Shown here: in pieces, positions 9,545-18,192 of the stretch
Layout: every line of letters begins with the position of its first letter
How positions within the stretch are numbered: position 1 is the stretch's first letter
DNA from: Clostridia bacterium
GTDB taxonomy: Bacteria; Bacillota; Clostridia; Christensenellales; Borkfalkiaceae
Length of the DNA stretch: 64,000 nt
Reading direction: 5' to 3'
NCBI GenBank assembly: GCA_028720205.1
Contig: JAQYLE010000017.1
Location: 91,982 to 155,981, forward strand
The notes under the pieces: generated by a model
Told to the model about the DNA's origin: nothing
Seen by the model: only the letters and a program-made list of their open reading frames with translations
The model's database searches: none
Position numbers and translations under genes: made by a program

Positions 9545-10915
9545 TTACCAATCGTTTCTCGATTCGGTGGGATAGAATCTCTTGAACCAAGGTTCAAGGT
9601 TAATTTTCTTTTGCCAATTATCCGCACGTTGAAGAAGCGGATCGTTAATATATTTTACAGCCGAATCCACCGAGTAGCCGGGCGAGACGATAAAGTCGGA
9701 GGTAATTTGGCGGATATAATCCGTTCCGGGTACGCCCGGGATTGCCATATTTTCCACAAGAAGTATAGTCGGGAACGCAAAAATTTGATCGACGATTTCT
9801 TTGTTCGTCGTCACTTCCACGCCCTTCACCGCAGGCATAACCATAGCCATGTTCACGTATTGTTGGTAAAGATCTTCACGGTATAATATCTCGATGAATT
9901 TCTTAGCAAGGTCACGCTTTTTCGTGCTCTTTGCAATACACATCGCCGCGCCGCTCTTTGCGGGAACAACGTTGTTTTTCGAAGCGTCGTCGTTTGCAGG
10001 AAGCGGAAAGAAACCGATTTCAGCGCTCGTGTTAGCCTTGAGAATTTGCGCCATGATCCAAGAACCGTCGATCATATACGCATACTTTTCACGAGCGAAC
10101 TTACCGGGAACAAGGTTGTAATCTTGTCCGGCTTGTTTTAATCCGACAAACGAACAAACTTCTTTCAATTTAGTTAAATATTCTCGATAGATCGGGCTAT
10201 CATAAGTAACTTCGCTCTTTGCAAGTTGGAGATAGAAATTAGGATTTTCTTGACGAACCGCCCCTACTTCCATCGTTCCTGCGATCATAGACGCGGGCCA
10301 ACCTTGCTTACCGCCGTAAAGAATCGTGCCGTCGATTGCTGCGCTGTTTTCTTTTTGCTTAAAGAAATTCAACGAACCGACAAACTCGTTCCAAGTGGTG
10401 GGATACTTACCGTTCTCAAACGTTTCCGCAGGATTGATAAGTTCCATAACGTCCTTTCTATAATAAACGACTTCGTTGACAGAACCGAGTGGCGCAAGAT
10501 ATTTTTTTCCGTCCGACGTTACTTGCTCCGCTTCAAAATCGGTGATATGCTCCCAAAGGTTCGTACCGTCGGAATATTGAAGGTCGTCAAGAACGTCCAT
10601 GTTTTCAAAAATATTCAAACTCAAAATGTTTGCAGGCTCAGTTCCAAATACGTCAACCGCGTTCGCTTTCAAACGGGAAGTGAGGAAGTTTGCATAACTT
10701 TCCGTATCCACGCACTCGTAAACGAGCTTCTTACCCGTTTCCTTTTCAAATTCCTCTTTCACAACGTCGTAAAACGCTTTATCTTCCGGTCTAAAATTGA
10801 TAACGTGAAGAGAGTCGTCGTTACCGCAACCGGCAAGCCCCACGCTAAACACGCTTGTAAGAAACGTCAAACTGCTTAACAACAAACTTTTAAGTTCTTT
10901 TTTCATCTCTTTCAT
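9545..10915 (-). CDS. Sugar ABC transporter solute-binding lipoprotein
   Basis: 456 residues of the family-1 extracellular solute-binding type. The signal sequence ends in a lipobox, GLAGCGND, so the protein is lipid-anchored on the outer face of the membrane. The mature protein has the expected features: LHVINFRPED early, DVFGTEPANI, and a Tyr/Trp-rich ligand cleft with KQGWPASMIAG in the middle. It lies 4 bp overlapped with the Ig-like protein gene and 12 bp before the MalF-type permease. It is the receptor that delivers oligosaccharide to the importer. Ligand identity is not readable. Confidence 0.92.
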   Translation of the reverse strand: MKEMKKELKSLLLSSLTFLTSVFSVGLAGCGNDDSLHVINFRPEDKAFYDVVKEEFEKETGKKLVYECVDTESYANFLTSRLKANAVDVFGTEPANILSLNIFENMDVLDDLQYSDGTNLWEHITDFEAEQVTSDGKKYLAPLGSVNEVVYYRKDVMELINPAETFENGKYPTTWNEFVGSLNFFKQKENSAAIDGTILYGGKQGWPASMIAGTMEVGAVRQENPNFYLQLAKSEVTYDSPIYREYLTKLKEVCSFVGLKQAGQDYNLVPGKFAREKYAYMIDGSWIMAQILKANTSAEIGFFPLPANDDASKNNVVPAKSGAAMCIAKSTKKRDLAKKFIEILYREDLYQQYVNMAMVMPAVKGVEVTTNKEIVDQIFAFPTILLVENMAIPGVPGTDYIRQITSDFIVSPGYSVDSAVKYINDPLLQRADNWQKKINLEPWFKRFYPTESRNDW

Positions 10916-12579
10916 CCATCCTTATTTTTTCTTTTTTTACTCGCAACGAACGTTGCGCCAACAAACGTTAAAAGTCCCGTCAAGGTGTACTTTATCGAGG
11001 AAGAACAACCGTTCGACTCTTTATCCTTCCCCCAGATCTCAACGTAAGTTTCCACCGTTTGTCCGTCAACCGTTGCACGGAGAGTACAAACACCGATTTT
11101 TTTCGCTTTTAAAACGCCGTTTTCAATCACGGCAATGCCGTCGTTTTCAACAATCGACCAAGAAACGGGAAGCGTTTTAGCCGAATCGGGCGTTATTTCA
11201 AGAATCAAGTTGACTTTATCGCCCACGCGAAGTATAAACTCGCCTTTAATAACGGCTTTCGTTCTCTCTTCCACCGTGAAAGAAATTTCGTTAGAAACTT
11301 TTCCGTCCACCGTTCCTTTCACAACGTAACGCCCTGCTTTCAAGCCTTTGAGCATCCCTTCGCCTGTAATTTCAAGCGCTGATTCCACTTCGTTTCCGTC
11401 CGCATCCGTATAGCACCACTCGATACTCGTATTCGTTGCGTCCAAAGGCAAAATCGAAATTTCGATGGGAACGTAGTCCGAACCAATTCGAATCACCGTC
11501 GTTCGCGCCGAAATGGAAACGCTATCAACGGGAAGTATCAAACTCAACGTGAAATCATCGGTGAAAACGCCGTCTTTTTCAAGATATAAAACGACTTTTC
11601 CGTTTTTGACGGCATATCCGTCCACCACGGTAATCTCACCCGTAGAATCGTTCACGTTTACGTATTCCGCGCCCTCTCTCAATATAATTTGATAGTCGGA
11701 ATAATCTTCAATCTCTTTATATATCGGATCGGTGGAAAGGGTTCTCGACGCTTTCAACAAAAAGCTTTCGCCCTTTCTCAACGTCTTGTTTATATTGTCA
11801 ATTTTTAAAGCGTTTACCGCAACGTCGATCGTTGCGTTTTCATCCGCATAAATCCCAACTCTCTCTACGAAAGGCGCCCACGAATTATAATAAGTGTGGA
11901 TATTGTTAAAGGTGTACCAAGGATCGGAAGATAGGTTTTCTTCGTTCTCATAACCGAACACCGCGCCGCCCTCGTCGCAAAGACCGACTTGGCCGATTAA
12001 GTATATTTTTATAAAGCGCATCCCCAAAGGAAGATCGTTTTTATTAAAATACGTAATACATGCCCACTCGTCGGAGGGAAACGCCCCTTGATCTTTCGGT
12101 TCGGAAACCGAATAGTCGCAAGGAATCAACTGCCAATCTTCCCCGTCTTTAGAAGCGTGTACTTCCACCTCGTAGAAGAAATATTTTTTACTTTCGGGTT
12201 TCACGGCTTCTTCGTAGCCTGCTTCCCAAAAATATAAAATCGTATCGAGCTCGAAACGCTTAATATCCCCGTAGGCTTTATACACTACCTCGCTGGGGAG
12301 ATATTTCTCTCTCGAAGAATCCGTACCCATAGGACCTTGCGAATCTTCCGTATCGTGCGAGCGGCCAATCCTCTCTTTCTCTATACGCAACGTTTCCATC
12401 GAAGAGCGAAGCTTATCCACTTTCGAGAAATCGCTACAATTATCCTCTATAAGGATTTTTTCTCCCGTACAAACTTCTGCAACCGTAGCATTGCGCTCAA
12501 GGCGGATTGCCCCGAAAGCAAATGCAAAACAGCATATAGTCATCAAAAGGAGGAGTGACTTTTTTAAAATTTTCCTCAC
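10912..12579 (-). CDS. Secreted Ig-like (Big2-type) surface protein with GC-type C-terminal anchor
   Basis: 555 residues. There is a signal peptide at 1-32, then an N-terminal beta-sandwich of discoidin-like character (DTILYFWEAGYE, MRFIKIYLIGQ). At least two bacterial Ig-like units follow, with motifs such as SVSISARTTVIRIGSD and GRYVVKGTVDGKVSNE. The C-terminus has a Gly-Cys motif (NGCSSSI), a hydrophobic stretch and a basic KKRKNKDG tail. I infer a surface-anchored carbohydrate-binding or spacer protein; no catalytic motif is visible. It is co-transcribed with the esterase upstream and the binding protein downstream, each by a 4-bp overlap. Confidence 0.75.
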   Translation of the reverse strand: MRKILKKSLLLLMTICCFAFAFGAIRLERNATVAEVCTGEKILIEDNCSDFSKVDKLRSSMETLRIEKERIGRSHDTEDSQGPMGTDSSREKYLPSEVVYKAYGDIKRFELDTILYFWEAGYEEAVKPESKKYFFYEVEVHASKDGEDWQLIPCDYSVSEPKDQGAFPSDEWACITYFNKNDLPLGMRFIKIYLIGQVGLCDEGGAVFGYENEENLSSDPWYTFNNIHTYYNSWAPFVERVGIYADENATIDVAVNALKIDNINKTLRKGESFLLKASRTLSTDPIYKEIEDYSDYQIILREGAEYVNVNDSTGEITVVDGYAVKNGKVVLYLEKDGVFTDDFTLSLILPVDSVSISARTTVIRIGSDYVPIEISILPLDATNTSIEWCYTDADGNEVESALEITGEGMLKGLKAGRYVVKGTVDGKVSNEISFTVEERTKAVIKGEFILRVGDKVNLILEITPDSAKTLPVSWSIVENDGIAVIENGVLKAKKIGVCTLRATVDGQTVETYVEIWGKDKESNGCSSSIKYTLTGLLTFVGATFVASKKRKNKDG

Positions 12580-15500
12580 TTTACGCCTCCACGACGTTTT
12601 TTAGAAAGCGCAACCGCTACGGGCAACAAAGCAAAGCCAAGCCCTAAACCGATAGACGATCCGCAGCCGCCTTTCTTCTTATCCTCGCTAGGATTCGCCC
12701 CAGGGTTCTCGACGCCGGGATTTTCAGGTTCGTCTTCAACCCAACTTGCAACCAAGATAAGGTCTTCCGTAATCTCCGTTGTAAAATCGAATTTTTCGCC
12801 GTTATTAAGCCAACCGTCGAACACGTAGCCTTCTTTCGTGGGATCTTCAATCTTCGTAGCCGTCGCCCATTTTTCAACCGATTGCGTTCCAATCGTCAAA
12901 CCGTTGTTACCATCTTTAAACGTAACGGTGTAGGAAGGAAGCGTTTCCACGCCGTAAAAGAAGGACACGTTATCTACGAGAACGCTACCCGCTTCGGTAT
13001 CTTTCACAAAGATTTCAAACGCTGCGGTGTTCTTCAACTTTGCGCTGGGATTCGCCACTTGGTTGTTCGAACTATCCAACAAGGATTCAAGCGAGAACGT
13101 ATATTCCGTAAATTCGCCGTTTGCCGCCATGGACGCGTACGTCTTACCGTCGCTCGCCAACAACTTATAAATAGAACCGTCGTAGAGCTTCACTCTCACT
13201 TCCACGCGCTTATCTCTCGCGTCGAGATTTTTAAGGTAGAAGCTGACGTATTTATAATCTTCGATATGACCGAACATCGGATCGAAATCATACGGCTCTC
13301 TTTCTTGGAAGCCAACCGTACCGAAACCGCCGCCGCCCGTGGAATACGTCGCTTTAATAGACGCATTCCCTTGCACCTTGTCAGCCGTTTCAACCGACAA
13401 GGTTGCTCCGCTCGAAGAAACGGGAGCAGACTGCCAAACCGTTCTATCGCCGGAAATCTTGTCGCCGGAGCTAAATTCGATCCAAGCGTCAAGAGAGTCA
13501 GCCGCCGTCCAATCCTTAGGTTGATAGTAGGAAGAAGCCACTCTATCGGTACGGAACGCCGCAACAGGGAAGCCTTGCGAGTTCATAAGGTTGGATTCTT
13601 GATTCATACCCGCAAACGCATACGCCACCGCAACGGGCGATTTGATATACGGCGAATATACTTCCACTTGGTTTTTGGAAACGATCTTCGCATACGCTTG
13701 AACAAACTTTCTATCCACGCCGCAAATCGTGAAGCCTACAAGCTCTTCGTCGCCTTCTTCAATTTTAAGACCTTCGCCAACGTAGTCGAACGTCAACAAA
13801 ATCTTATCTTTCTTCACTTCCATCTTATTCAGAATCGCGGGAATCGAATCTTCAAATTCGTCCTTTCCGTAAACGATCCACAACGCCGATTTCGCCATAC
13901 GTTCGCCAACGGGCTGTTTTGTAATCGGGTGGCAAGGCGCGGAATAAGGGAAGTTCGTGCCTTGGTAAACCAACGATACGTCGTAGTTAGACGCATAAGC
14001 CATCGTCGTCTTGTTCTCCGTCCAAAGTTCCGTTAAAAGTTCGTTGAACCAAGACAAGCTTTCCGAAGGAGAATAGTTAAATTCAGCAGGATGAAGTTGC
14101 GTATAAACAAGGGGGAAATCCTCCTCTCTACCCCACCAATAGGACCAATCTTCAACAAGCGTTTTAAGATTTCTCTTATAATCGGTTGCCGCTCTCCAAT
14201 CGCCTACGTTGTTACAACCTTGGTACCAAATAATACCCTTTGCCGTGTAACCTGCAAGCGGCGCGATCTTATGGTTGAACATTGCCGTCATTTGGTTGTA
14301 GTTCACGTCGCCGAACGTATTCCAGTTATTGGTATCCGCCCAAGCGTTTCTATATTTCATTTCCGCAATGAAATCGGGATTGTCTTCAATTGCCTTACGG
14401 GAAATCCACGTTGCAATACTCGTTGCGCCGAGAGCCGTGTGCATTATCGCTACGGGCACGTTCATCTCTTCGTAAATTTTTAACGCAAACGCATAGGAAA
14501 CGCCCGACGTAATTTTAACGTCTTCCAAAACGTTACCAAATCCCCATCTACCGTTTGCATCGTAAACGGGCGTATAGCTATAATTCCCGCTTAACGAGGA
14601 AATCGGATTGGTGGGAACGAAGTAGAATCTAACGAATTCCTCGTTCACGGTGGTCAATTGAGGCAAACACCATTGCGTTTGCAATTCCATGTTCGATTGA
14701 CCGGACGAAATCCATACTTCGCCATAAACTACGTTTTCAATCGTTTTATTCGTCGTACCGTCGGAAACAACTACGCTATATTTATCAAACGAACCATTTT
14801 GACCGGGTAACAAAACGGAGAAATATCCGTCTTCGTCAGCCGTTGCCGTTGCGTTTGCAATCGTTTCCGCACCCTTTTTCAAGGTTACGCTCACTTCACA
14901 ACTAGGAACGGTAAGCCCCCAAATTTTAGACGCTTCGTTTTGTTGAAGCACCATACCGTCCGCAAACAAACTATGTAAAGTTAATTCTTCTACTTGAGGA
15001 TAGGTCATTTCAAGATCCTCCGGCAAATAACCGCCGTCGCTTTCCTCAACGACAATGGTAAGCGTCGCATATTCGGAATAATCGTATTGGTCGAAAGCTC
15101 TAAACGGAACCACGTACGTTCCAAACTCGTCCTTGGGCGCGGTATAACTATATTTCAAGCCCGAAACCTTTCTTATCTCGCCCTTTAAATTGTCCGTTTC
15201 AAGAAGTAAGTTGACGAAATCGCCGTCCGCGTCCGTTGCTGAAAGCTCAAACTCCACCGATCTTGATTGCTTACAAGTAAGCGTTTTATTTTCCGCAACC
15301 GGAGGCGTGTTGCTCGCCACGTTCTTATAATAAGAAATCTTTACGTCGGCAATCGTAAGATACCAACCAACTGAACCCGTAGGCGATTGCGTCGTAACCG
15401 TACCCGTTGACGTATCCGCCGTGACGTACACCGCTCTATCGACGAGATAAACGCGCACCTTTTGAATCTTCGGAGGAAGATTTTTCGCTCTCCAAACTTC

Positions 15501-16181
15501 CTTATTATAATTTCCTAGCGTTTCCTTGGAAGAAACGTCGAGCTCCTTATCCGCCCAAAACCAATCCGAACCGTTCAAAGTATATTGGAAGCCTGCGCCG
15601 TAAGGAACTAAATCGCTTTCTACGGGAGCGGAAAAGTTCGATAAGTTCGTATTGAAATAACTATAATCACCACCGGGCACTATACCCGTATCTATATAAG
15701 CCCACCATACGTTATTCATATAAACGTAGATAAGCCCTGTCGATTTACTAATAAACTTTGACACAACCGTGTCGCCCGCAGGAAGATCCCACGCTGCATA
15801 TTGCGTACGATTCGAATCGAGCTTTGATACGTCAACCATAATATGAGACTGCGTGCCCCATTGCGCGTGGAAATAATAAAGCGCCTCGATACTCTCCGCA
15901 TTGCTAACGGTGTATTCCGCATAGGCGACGTTTGTACCGTCTAATTTAAACGCCGAAGAATCGCCGCCAGAACCGCAATAGTCGGTATGGCTCATGTCTT
16001 GATCCCAACCAAAGCCATTATACGTTGCCCCGTCGGGAGCCACTTTGGAATTCGTCATCGGATCGTGATACACTTGCGCTCCACTCTCTTCAGCGGATGC
16101 AAAAAACACACCGACACCGCCGCACAAAAGCGCCGTTGCCAATAAACACATCAACGTAGACTGTCTTTTCGCTTTCATCAT
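12576..16181 (-). CDS. Secreted multidomain SGNH acetylesterase (sialate O-acetylesterase-like), surface anchored
   Basis: 1201 residues and first gene of the operon. A signal peptide (1-30) is followed by a beta-sandwich (30-290), a cadherin-like Ig domain (about 295-385) and an SGNH esterase domain (about 400-900). The esterase has WISSGQSNMELQ (block I Ser) and IIWYQGCNN. A carbohydrate-binding-like module follows, then an InlB-type B repeat (VTFKDGN... GYVFDGWL) near 1085-1150. The C-terminal anchor is GGCGSSIG, a hydrophobic stretch and KKRRGGVK. The family deacetylates sugars in polysaccharides. In block V the His is present (CHPITKQPVGER), but the residue two before it, usually Asp (DIHP), is Pro. 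The start has a GAGGTAA ribosome site. Deacetylation of the locus polysaccharide is inferred. Confidence 0.82.
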   Translation of the reverse strand: MMKAKRQSTLMCLLATALLCGGVGVFFASAEESGAQVYHDPMTNSKVAPDGATYNGFGWDQDMSHTDYCGSGGDSSAFKLDGTNVAYAEYTVSNAESIEALYYFHAQWGTQSHIMVDVSKLDSNRTQYAAWDLPAGDTVVSKFISKSTGLIYVYMNNVWWAYIDTGIVPGGDYSYFNTNLSNFSAPVESDLVPYGAGFQYTLNGSDWFWADKELDVSSKETLGNYNKEVWRAKNLPPKIQKVRVYLVDRAVYVTADTSTGTVTTQSPTGSVGWYLTIADVKISYYKNVASNTPPVAENKTLTCKQSRSVEFELSATDADGDFVNLLLETDNLKGEIRKVSGLKYSYTAPKDEFGTYVVPFRAFDQYDYSEYATLTIVVEESDGGYLPEDLEMTYPQVEELTLHSLFADGMVLQQNEASKIWGLTVPSCEVSVTLKKGAETIANATATADEDGYFSVLLPGQNGSFDKYSVVVSDGTTNKTIENVVYGEVWISSGQSNMELQTQWCLPQLTTVNEEFVRFYFVPTNPISSLSGNYSYTPVYDANGRWGFGNVLEDVKITSGVSYAFALKIYEEMNVPVAIMHTALGATSIATWISRKAIEDNPDFIAEMKYRNAWADTNNWNTFGDVNYNQMTAMFNHKIAPLAGYTAKGIIWYQGCNNVGDWRAATDYKRNLKTLVEDWSYWWGREEDFPLVYTQLHPAEFNYSPSESLSWFNELLTELWTENKTTMAYASNYDVSLVYQGTNFPYSAPCHPITKQPVGERMAKSALWIVYGKDEFEDSIPAILNKMEVKKDKILLTFDYVGEGLKIEEGDEELVGFTICGVDRKFVQAYAKIVSKNQVEVYSPYIKSPVAVAYAFAGMNQESNLMNSQGFPVAAFRTDRVASSYYQPKDWTAADSLDAWIEFSSGDKISGDRTVWQSAPVSSSGATLSVETADKVQGNASIKATYSTGGGGFGTVGFQEREPYDFDPMFGHIEDYKYVSFYLKNLDARDKRVEVRVKLYDGSIYKLLASDGKTYASMAANGEFTEYTFSLESLLDSSNNQVANPSAKLKNTAAFEIFVKDTEAGSVLVDNVSFFYGVETLPSYTVTFKDGNNGLTIGTQSVEKWATATKIEDPTKEGYVFDGWLNNGEKFDFTTEITEDLILVASWVEDEPENPGVENPGANPSEDKKKGGCGSSIGLGLGFALLPVAVALSKKRRGGVK

Positions 16182-16192
16182 TTACCTCTCTT

Positions 16193-16252
16193 TGATATAA
16201 AAAACTTACATTTTTTTGTTAATGATATAAAAAACTTACATTTTTTTGTTAA
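16193..16252. repeat. Perfect tandem repeat, 2 x 30 bp, in the operon leader
   Basis: Positions 16193-16222 and 16223-16252 are identical 30-mers. Each contains CTTACATTTTTTTGTTAA, close to the motifs at 16382 and 16472. They lie between the predicted transcription start (near 16324) and the esterase ATG at 16181. They could be two regulator sites acting as a roadblock, or a recent duplication of one site. Confidence 0.85.
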
Positions 16253-16330
16253 GATTTATAACTTAAGGAAAGAGATTTGTTTTTTCATAGCACTTCCTAA
16301 AACAAGATACTACACTTTTATTCTAAAAAA

Positions 16331-16359
16331 ATTATAACACGTGTCCCCTTGTTTGTCAA
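16331..16359 (-). promoter_or_regulatory. Consensus sigma-70 promoter of the region A operon
   Basis: On the minus strand TTGACA (16359-16354), a 17-bp spacer and TATAAT (16336-16331) match the consensus in all twelve positions. Transcription would start near 16324, giving a leader of about 140 nt that contains the tandem 30-bp repeats. With such a strong promoter, control by repression is likely. Confidence 0.85.
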
Positions 16360-16381
16360 GATTTTTCGTGAAAAAATTAAA

Positions 16382-16397
16382 TTACATTTTAATGTAA
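16382..16397. promoter_or_regulatory. Palindromic candidate operator of the DeoR regulator
   Basis: TTACATTTTAATGTAA has perfect 7-bp arms (TTACATT/AATGTAA). It lies 23 bp upstream of the minus-strand -35 box, between the two divergent promoters. Close variants occur at 16472-16487 and in the tandem repeats. Assignment to the DeoR protein is inference from position. Confidence 0.6.
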
Positions 16398-16471
16398 GAT
16401 TTTTTACTCCCATTTTTCTATGCAAAACCACTGATTTTTCCACAAAACCGCTCTTTCATAAAAGTTAATTC

Positions 16472-16487
16472 TTACATTTTTATGTTA
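16472..16487. promoter_or_regulatory. Second candidate operator (imperfect palindrome)
   Basis: TTACATTTTTATGTTA is a near-palindrome closely matching the site at 16382. It lies 36 bp upstream of the -35 box of the regulator gene. Together with the other copies it forms an array spanning both divergent promoters. Confidence 0.5.
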
Positions 16488-16523
16488 TTTTTTATTATTT
16501 TTTACGTTTTTCCTTTTATTTTA

Positions 16524-16552
16524 TTGACATTTTTTCCGTTTTGTTTTATAAT
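16524..16552 (+). promoter_or_regulatory. Consensus promoter of the DeoR regulator gene
   Basis: TTGACA (16524-16529), a 17-bp spacer and TATAAT (16547-16552) form a perfect match. The ribosome site AGAGGAG (16562-16568) and ATG 16575 follow immediately, so the leader is only about 15 nt. Confidence 0.85.
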
Positions 16553-16574
16553 ATAAAAAAAAGAGGAGCTTATT

Positions 16575-17333
16575 ATGTCGGAAAAAAGAATAAACGTAAT
16601 TCTTGGATACATCACGCAAAAGAAAAAAGCAACGCTCAAGGAATTGAACGCGCTTTTCCCCGATTACAACGAAATGACGATTCGCCGCGATTTGATTATG
16701 CTGGAAAAAAACGGCTATATTGAACGCATTCACGGTGGTGCAGTTATTAAGGAAGATTCCGTTTCTATTCACGACTACCGCAGTCAAAGAATTACCCGCA
16801 ACCAAACGGCAAAACAGCGTATCGCCTTAAAAGCGCTTACGCTCATTAAAGATTCCATGTCAATTTATCTTGACGCGGGCACAAGTTCTTTTAATATTGC
16901 GAAGGTATTGCCAAATATACCCCTATTCGTAACGACAAACGACCCTTTTATCGCTTTGGAACTGCAAAAAAACGACCAAATTGAAATTATTTTAACGGGC
17001 GGCTCGCTCAATAAATCCATTTCCTCTCTTTCCGGTCCTGTATCCATGTATGCCATCGATAAAATCAATGTGGATCTTGCCTTTATTGGTACAACGGGGG
17101 TGGACGTTAAATACGGTTTTTCAAACGCCTCTTTAAACGAGTGTGAACTGAAAAAGAAAGTAATTTCCTCCGCAAAAAAGAACGTGGTTATGGTCGATTC
17201 CTCTAAATTTGACAAGACATATCCCTACACCTTTGCCAATTTTGAAGACGTGGATTGTATTATTTGCGACAAGCAGCCCAACGAAGAGTTTGCCGCTATC
17301 TTTAAAGAAAAAGAGATTCAGGTTATCTATTAA
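16575..17333 (+). CDS. DeoR-family transcriptional regulator
   Basis: 252 residues. The N-terminal DeoR helix-turn-helix reads LKELNALFPDYNEMTIRRDLIMLEKNGYIERIHGGAV (first half near 20-35, second near 36-57). The C-terminal DeoRC sensor domain has LDAGTSSFNIAKVL, TNDPFIALEL and VDSSKFDK. DeoRC domains bind sugar phosphates and usually relieve repression. The gene is divergent from the glycan operon at 16181 and shares an intergenic region with repeated palindromic motifs. It most likely represses that operon and itself. The start is set by AGAGGAG six bases upstream. Confidence 0.93.
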   Translation: MSEKRINVILGYITQKKKATLKELNALFPDYNEMTIRRDLIMLEKNGYIERIHGGAVIKEDSVSIHDYRSQRITRNQTAKQRIALKALTLIKDSMSIYLDAGTSSFNIAKVLPNIPLFVTTNDPFIALELQKNDQIEIILTGGSLNKSISSLSGPVSMYAIDKINVDLAFIGTTGVDVKYGFSNASLNECELKKKVISSAKKNVVMVDSSKFDKTYPYTFANFEDVDCIICDKQPNEEFAAIFKEKEIQVIY

Positions 17334-17402
17334 ATTTAACCCGTGCTTTGCCGCCTGTTCCGTTAGGAAAGTTTGCGGTAACTGCCGTTCTTTGAAGAGC
17401 CA

Positions 17403-17431
17403 GGCGTGGCGTGAGTCCGCGCCTTTTTTTT
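17403..17431 (+). terminator. Rho-independent terminator after the DeoR gene
   Basis: GGCGTG (17403-17408) pairs with CGCGCC (17418-17423), with one G-T pair and a 9-nt loop. Eight T (17424-17431) follow. It lies 70 bp after the DeoR stop codon. From here to 17633 I see only AT-rich DNA and one possible promoter. Confidence 0.75.
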
Positions 17432-17491
17432 GTCCTCGTATTGCTTCTTGAAATGATTTATATGGGGTTGGAAAAACCATTTTCGGAATTT

Positions 17492-17520
17492 TTTACGTCT
17501 TTTCGACAATTGCGTATAAT
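17492..17520 (+). promoter_or_regulatory. Possible promoter of the small basic protein gene
   Basis: TTTACG (17492-17497), a 17-bp spacer and TATAAT (17515-17520) lie about 114 bp before the GTG at 17634. The -10 is perfect and the -35 weak. This is the only promoter-like signal I see between the DeoR terminator and the next gene. Confidence 0.4.
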
Positions 17521-17633
17521 TACAGCGATAACTGCACACACTCTTCTTTCTTACTCTACTAATATAATTATAACTTATCCGCAATATTTTCTACGCGCTT
17601 ATCGTTGGTTATGATACGCAAAAGGACGATATT

Positions 17634-17927
17634 GTGAATTATCGCCTATCCGCTACTCCACGGCGTTGGGATAATTTTCAATCCCGATACGGTCATTTAA
17701 CTTTAACCACGCAAGGCGTATTTGCAAGACTGTTCACGGAAGCGGAACGCCGACAACGGATATATAAAACCGTAAAAAGAAAGTTTCTTACCCGTTTCCA
17801 ACAGGAAGCAATTCGGCAAGCAAAACGGAAGAATATTCCCGTTGACGAATCCTTGAAATCATCGCAAGAGAAGTATCATCAAGAGCGATTAAAACGCTTA
17901 CAAAAATACCGCCGAGAAAAAAGTTAA
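17634..17927 (+). CDS. Small basic protein of unknown function in the mobile element
   Basis: 97 residues, starting at GTG with AAAGGA seven bases upstream. I do not recognise it. It is strongly basic and likely mostly helical after residue 25, with repeated Arg/Lys-Gln patterns (ARLFTEAERRQRIYK, QERLKRLQKYRREKS). A nucleic-acid-binding or relaxosome accessory role would fit its place before the relaxase, but that is only a guess. No cysteine motif or membrane segment is present. Confidence 0.5.
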   Translation: MNYRLSATPRRWDNFQSRYGHLTLTTQGVFARLFTEAERRQRIYKTVKRKFLTRFQQEAIRQAKRKNIPVDESLKSSQEKYHQERLKRLQKYRREKS

Positions 17928-17991
17928 AAATATTTTTCAAAACTACTAATAATTTCGGCGTTTTCCTGTCTTATATATAGGAGCGCATTTA

Positions 17992-18019
17992 CCGAGCTTT
18001 TAGAAAGGCTCGGTTTTTT
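17992..18019 (+). terminator. Rho-independent terminator after the small basic protein gene
   Basis: CCGAGC (17992-17997) and GCTCGG (18008-18013) form a perfect stem with a 10-nt loop, followed by six T. It separates the 97-residue gene from the relaxase unit. Confidence 0.75.
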
Positions 18020-18051
18020 CGTATTCTAAAAAAGAAACAGGAGGTATATTT

Positions 18052-18192
18052 ATGAACAAAATCAGCTCCCTGCAAGGGCGAACGGGATACATAAGCATCG
18101 CGTTGTATCTTAGTGAGATATGGATATATTCAAATCCAAGTACCCCACCCGTGTATGCAACGAAATCAAATTTTAGGAGGATTTTATTATAA
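18052..18192 (+). CDS. 46-residue leader ORF overlapping the relaxase start
   Basis: ATG at 18052 is preceded by AGGAGG at the right distance and the frame runs 46 codons (start MNKISSLQGRTGYISIALYL) to TAA at 18190-18192. The stop overlaps the relaxase start region as ATAA, where ATGA would be expected for a coupled pair. It may be a translated leader that once coupled relaxase translation, or a chance frame over the transfer origin. No family recognised. Confidence 0.4.
   Translation: MNKISSLQGRTGYISIALYLSEIWIYSNPSTPPVYATKSNFRRILL
18086..18109. other. Inverted repeat, candidate transfer origin for the MobV relaxase
   Basis: GATACA (18086-18091) and TGTATC (18104-18109) flank a 12-nt loop about 80 bp before the relaxase reading frame. 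MobV origins of transfer are typically inverted repeats just upstream of the mob gene. Position and form fit, but the nick site cannot be assigned by reading. Confidence 0.4.

Noticed and set aside
12882..14036. A 384-codon open frame on the plus strand inside the esterase gene
   Set aside because: It lies antisense to a well-supported SGNH esterase gene, has no ribosome site and gives an Arg/His/Phe-rich product typical of antisense frames here.
16193..16252. Tandem repeats considered as a CRISPR remnant
   Set aside because: Two directly adjoining copies with no spacer, no cas genes and a match to regulator-like motifs nearby.
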